Notes under the pieces: generated by a model
The model's input: the letters and a program-made list of their open reading frames with translations, nothing else
Database searches by the model: none
What the model was told of the DNA's origin: nothing
In this document: positions 61,545 through 64,000 of the stretch, one piece after another
Layout: the number at the start of each line of letters is the position of its first letter
How positions within the stretch are numbered: position 1 is the stretch's first letter
From: Steroidobacter agaridevorans
GTDB taxonomy: Bacteria > Pseudomonadota > Gammaproteobacteria > Steroidobacterales > Steroidobacteraceae
DNA length: 64,000 nt
NCBI RefSeq assembly: GCF_009932555.1
Contig: NZ_BLJO01000005.1
Coordinates: 463,556-527,555, forward strand
Direction of reading: 5' to 3'
Position numbers and translations under genes: made by a program

Positions 61545-62344
61545 ACGCGCTGCTGCTCGTGGCGCTCGGCGCGCTGCTGGTCTTCCTGATCATGACGGCG
61601 TTGTGGCTGCTGGGCATTCGCAACCGGAACTTCAGCTACGTCGACATCGGCTGGTCGGGCAATTTCGCGCTGCTCGCACTGCTGTACGCGGCGCTCGCAC
61701 CGGGTTGGGACACGCGCAAATGGGTCATCGCCGCGATGTATGCGCTGTGGTCGATTCGGCTCGCGGGTCATCTGGCCAAACGCATCGTCGGGGAGCCCGA
61801 GGAGGGCCGTTACGTCGAGCTGCGGCAGCGCTGGGCGGCCAATCTCAACGCGAAGTTCTTCGGCTTTTTTCAGCTGCAGGCAGTACTGAACGTGATCCTC
61901 GCCCTGCCGCTGCTGATCGCCTGTCTGAATCCCGAGCCGAGCCTGCACGTGCTCGAAGCCGCCGGTGTCGCGATCTGGCTGGTGGGCCTGATCGGCGAAA
62001 GCATCGCGGACGGCCAGCTCGCCGCGTTCAAGCGCGATGCATCCAACCACGGTCGTGTCTGCGATGTAGGGCTGTGGCGCTACTCGCGTCACCCGAATTA
62101 TTTCTTCGAGTGGACGATCTGGATCGGCTATGCCGTGTTCGCACTGGCCTCGCCGTGGGGCTGGCTGGCGCTGGCGATGCCGGCGTTGATGCTGCATTTC
62201 CTGATCAACGTGACCGGCGTCAGAGCGACCGAGGAGCAGGCGCTGCGCTCCAAGGGCGAGCGCTATCGTGAATATCAGCAGCGCACGTCGATGTTTGTTC
62301 CGCTACCTGCTTCGCGGAAGAAGCAGCAAAGGAATATCGATTAA
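61541..62344 (+). CDS. DUF1295 protein (steroid 5-alpha-reductase-like membrane enzyme)
   Basis: The 267-residue membrane protein has about seven helices and the C-terminal signature GLWRYSRHPNYFFEWTIW and TEEQALRSKGERYREYQQRT of DUF1295 and related methyltransferase/reductase enzymes of the 5-alpha-reductase superfamily. It overlaps the DUF1475 gene as ATGA and precedes the cyclopropane-synthase-type gene by 84 bases. Known clusters of this make-up modify acyl chains of membrane phospholipids; the precise reaction (double-bond reduction or similar) is not proven here. Inner membrane. Confidence 0.85.
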   Translation: MNALLLVALGALLVFLIMTALWLLGIRNRNFSYVDIGWSGNFALLALLYAALAPGWDTRKWVIAAMYALWSIRLAGHLAKRIVGEPEEGRYVELRQRWAANLNAKFFGFFQLQAVLNVILALPLLIACLNPEPSLHVLEAAGVAIWLVGLIGESIADGQLAAFKRDASNHGRVCDVGLWRYSRHPNYFFEWTIWIGYAVFALASPWGWLALAMPALMLHFLINVTGVRATEEQALRSKGERYREYQQRTSMFVPLPASRKKQQRNID

Positions 62345-62428
62345 CGGTGGTTTGCTGGAACTGATGCGGCCACTGTAGACAACATTCATACGCATACCAC
62401 TGAGCTATCAACAGCTACCGAGTTTCCC

Positions 62429-63502
62429 ATGACAGCAACCGTTATCACTCCGCGTCCCGCCGATCCGGCGGTCTCACTGCCCTTCCGCCTCCTTGCGCGC
62501 AATCTGCTGCCCGATTCGATCGTGCGCCATGGCATTCGCAGGTTGCTCGCCGAGCGGCTGCGTGAAGAGAAGCGCACCAGTGAAGAGGCGCAGCAGCGTC
62601 ATCTGATGCGTTTCATCGCGCAGCTCAAGGCCAGCCCGATCGCGATCAACACGCGCGAAGCCAACGAGCAGCACTACGAGCTGCCGTGCGAGTTCTTCGA
62701 GATGGTGATGGGCAAGCACATGAAATATTCGTCCTGCTACTTCCAGCCGGGCGTCTCTTCGCTGGACGAGGCCGAGGCGGAAATGCTGGCGCTCACGTGC
62801 CGTCGCGCGCGCATCGCCGATGGCGAGGAAATCCTCGAGCTGGGCTGCGGCTGGGGCTCGCTCACGTTATGGATGGCCGAACGCTATCCGAATGCTCGCA
62901 TCACCGGCGTGTCGAACTCACGCACTCAGAAACAGTTCATCGAAGCTCGCGCTGCGAGCCGTGGCCTGAAGAACATCCAGATCGTCACCTGTGACATGAA
63001 CGATCTAGCGCTGGATCACGAGCGCTTCGACCGCGTCGTGTCGGTCGAGATGTTCGAGCACATGCGCAATTACGAACAGCTGCTGGCGCGCATCGGCTCG
63101 TGGTTGAAGCCGGCGGGCACGTTGTTCGTACACATTTTCACTCATCGCGATTACGCCTATCCGTTCGACGTGCGCGACGAGAACGACTGGATGGCCCGCT
63201 ATTTCTTTACCGGCGGCATCATGCCCAGCGATCACCTGCTGAGCTATTTCCAGCGCGACCTGCGGCTGTCGGACCATTGGCGCGTTGACGGAATCCATTA
63301 CAGCCGCACGGCCGAGTGCTGGCTGCAGAACATGGATGCCAATCGCGCGCGCATCGAGCCGATCCTGTCGGCCACGTACGGCGCGGAAAACATGCGGCGT
63401 TGGTGGGTGTATTGGCGTGTGTTTTTCATGGCCTGCGCCGAACTGTGGGGCTATCGCGGCGGCAGCGAATGGTTCGTTTCGCATTACCTGTTTACCAAGT
63501 AG
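62429..63502 (+). CDS. cyclopropane-fatty-acyl-phospholipid synthase family methyltransferase
   Basis: The 357-residue SAM-dependent enzyme has an N-terminal region (1-110) of the CFA synthase type and a Rossmann methyltransferase domain with [20 protein letters not shown] and [20 protein letters not shown], followed by [18 protein letters not shown] and [17 protein letters not shown] synthases transfer a methylene group to double bonds of membrane phospholipids; this one, shorter than E. coli Cfa (382) and linked to DUF1295, may make a related methylated or furan product. It is cytoplasmic or membrane-associated. It closes the lipid-modification cluster begun at 61191. Confidence 0.9.
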   Translation: MTATVITPRPADPAVSLPFRLLARNLLPDSIVRHGIRRLLAERLREEKRTSEEAQQRHLMRFIAQLKASPIAINTREANEQHYELPCEFFEMVMGKHMKYSSCYFQPGVSSLDEAEAEMLALTCRRARIADGEEILELGCGWGSLTLWMAERYPNARITGVSNSRTQKQFIEARAASRGLKNIQIVTCDMNDLALDHERFDRVVSVEMFEHMRNYEQLLARIGSWLKPAGTLFVHIFTHRDYAYPFDVRDENDWMARYFFTGGIMPSDHLLSYFQRDLRLSDHWRVDGIHYSRTAECWLQNMDANRARIEPILSATYGAENMRRWWVYWRVFFMACAELWGYRGGSEWFVSHYLFTK

Positions 63503-63568
63503 CCCCGACGTCGTAGCCTGTCCGCAGCGGGAGAACGATGTCGAGTCGACGAGTCGGTGGGGTGGGTC

Positions 63569-64000
63569 ATGAGGATCAGGCAATCGGCGAGAACCGTGCT
63601 GCGAGCGGTGACGATGAGCGTCCTGCTCGGCCTCACGGGCTCGATTGCCGCGAATCCCGCGCCCTCACCGCCGCGTCCGGAATCGCAGCAGGAATTCTGG
63701 GCACGTTACGACAAGAGGGACTGGGCGGCCGCCCTCGACGAAGCACGCCGCCTGGTCGAACGGGCGCGCGCGAATTCACGCGAGCCAATGCAACTCGCCG
63801 ATGCGTTGACGCTCCTGGGCAACGCCCAACTGAGCAGCGGCGATCGTGTCAATGCCGAAGCCTCGTATCGCGAGGCTCTGCAGATCACTGAATCGCAAGG
63901 TGCTGGCGCCGGGCTGGCCGCAGTGGATCCGCTGCGCGGCTTGGGCTACTCGCTGGCGTTGCTCGAACGCCATGACGAAGCGGTTCCCTATCTGGAACGC
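63569..64000 (+). CDS. TPR-containing exported protein, truncated at the window edge
   Basis: The frame stays open from the ATG at 63569 to the end. The first residues (MRIRQSARTVLRAVTMSVLL then GLTGSIAANPAPS) are a signal peptide, so the product is periplasmic or secreted. From about residue 42 the sequence FWARYDKRDWAAALDEARRL, LADALTLLGNAQLSSGDRVN, EASYREALQI and LGYSLALLERHDEAVPYLER shows TPR-type helix pairs. It may continue into more repeats or a C-terminal catalytic or CHAT-type domain; this cannot be seen. No link to the lipid cluster is evident. Confidence 0.8.
   Translation, partial: MRIRQSARTVLRAVTMSVLLGLTGSIAANPAPSPPRPESQQEFWARYDKRDWAAALDEARRLVERARANSREPMQLADALTLLGNAQLSSGDRVNAEASYREALQITESQGAGAGLAAVDPLRGLGYSLALLERHDEAVPYLER

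Overview
The window is GC-rich, gene-dense chromosomal DNA from a Gammaproteobacterium. An iron superoxide dismutase, complete Entner-Doudoroff genes, Fur-, NtrC/sigma-54- and LTTR-type control sites and many lipoproteins and TPR proteins all fit. The overall flavour suggests the Steroidobacter / Xanthomonadales side of the class, but the sequence alone does not settle the genus. I see no rRNA, tRNA, CRISPR array, transposase or replication origin. The only mobile-DNA flavour is a frameshifted ORF6N (phage antirepressor-type) gene near 4 kb.

Layout. 1-3146: a cut-off esterase and a secreted GH2 glycosidase. 3147-4730: an accessory patch with a LexA-type box, an unknown 145-aa protein and the ORF6N gene, which carries a long palindrome before it and another inside it. 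4730-6364: three lipoproteins. 6365-6758: a gene-free stretch holding what looks like a complete NtrC/sigma-54-dependent small RNA gene with a strong intrinsic terminator; this is the best candidate for something undescribed. 6759-9679: hydrolase, nitroreductase, small exported protein, sodB. 10093-13971: a Fur-controlled imelysin / di-heme oxidoreductase / DUF1513 iron operon. 14014-17741: outer-membrane protein, AraC regulator and a FixL/FixJ-like pair. 17719-22562: phospholipase D-family enzyme, an octaheme cytochrome with HEAT and TPR regions, and small envelope proteins. 22687-30862: thiolase, two EamA transporters with a MocR regulator, an operon of three tiny genes divergent from a LysR regulator, a zinc-ribbon protein, a VOC protein and a pirin. 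30951-37421: an ABC exporter whose permease is fused to an M1-peptidase-like domain, then an ECF sigma factor with its zinc-finger anti-sigma. 37519-46076: Kup potassium transporter, ANTAR regulator and the divergent glucose cluster (zwf-pgl-glk and edd-eda). 46080-52478: glycosyltransferase with a very long disordered tail, AlkA, DUF502 protein, PBP4-type DacB and a small barrel protein. 52488-55009: a complete AmmeMemoRadiSam set. 55013-58282: trehalose synthase fused to a maltokinase domain that has lost its catalytic residues. 58467-64000: chemoreceptor, HD protein, a DUF1475/DUF1295/cyclopropane-synthase lipid cluster and the start of a TPR protein.

How the genes work together. Glk, Zwf, Pgl, Edd and Eda form a complete route from glucose to pyruvate plus glyceraldehyde-3-phosphate, with an ANTAR antiterminator-type regulator downstream on the glk strand. 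The imelysin operon is probably a ferrous-iron or haem handling unit derepressed by iron starvation. The lipid genes at the right end probably modify membrane acyl chains.
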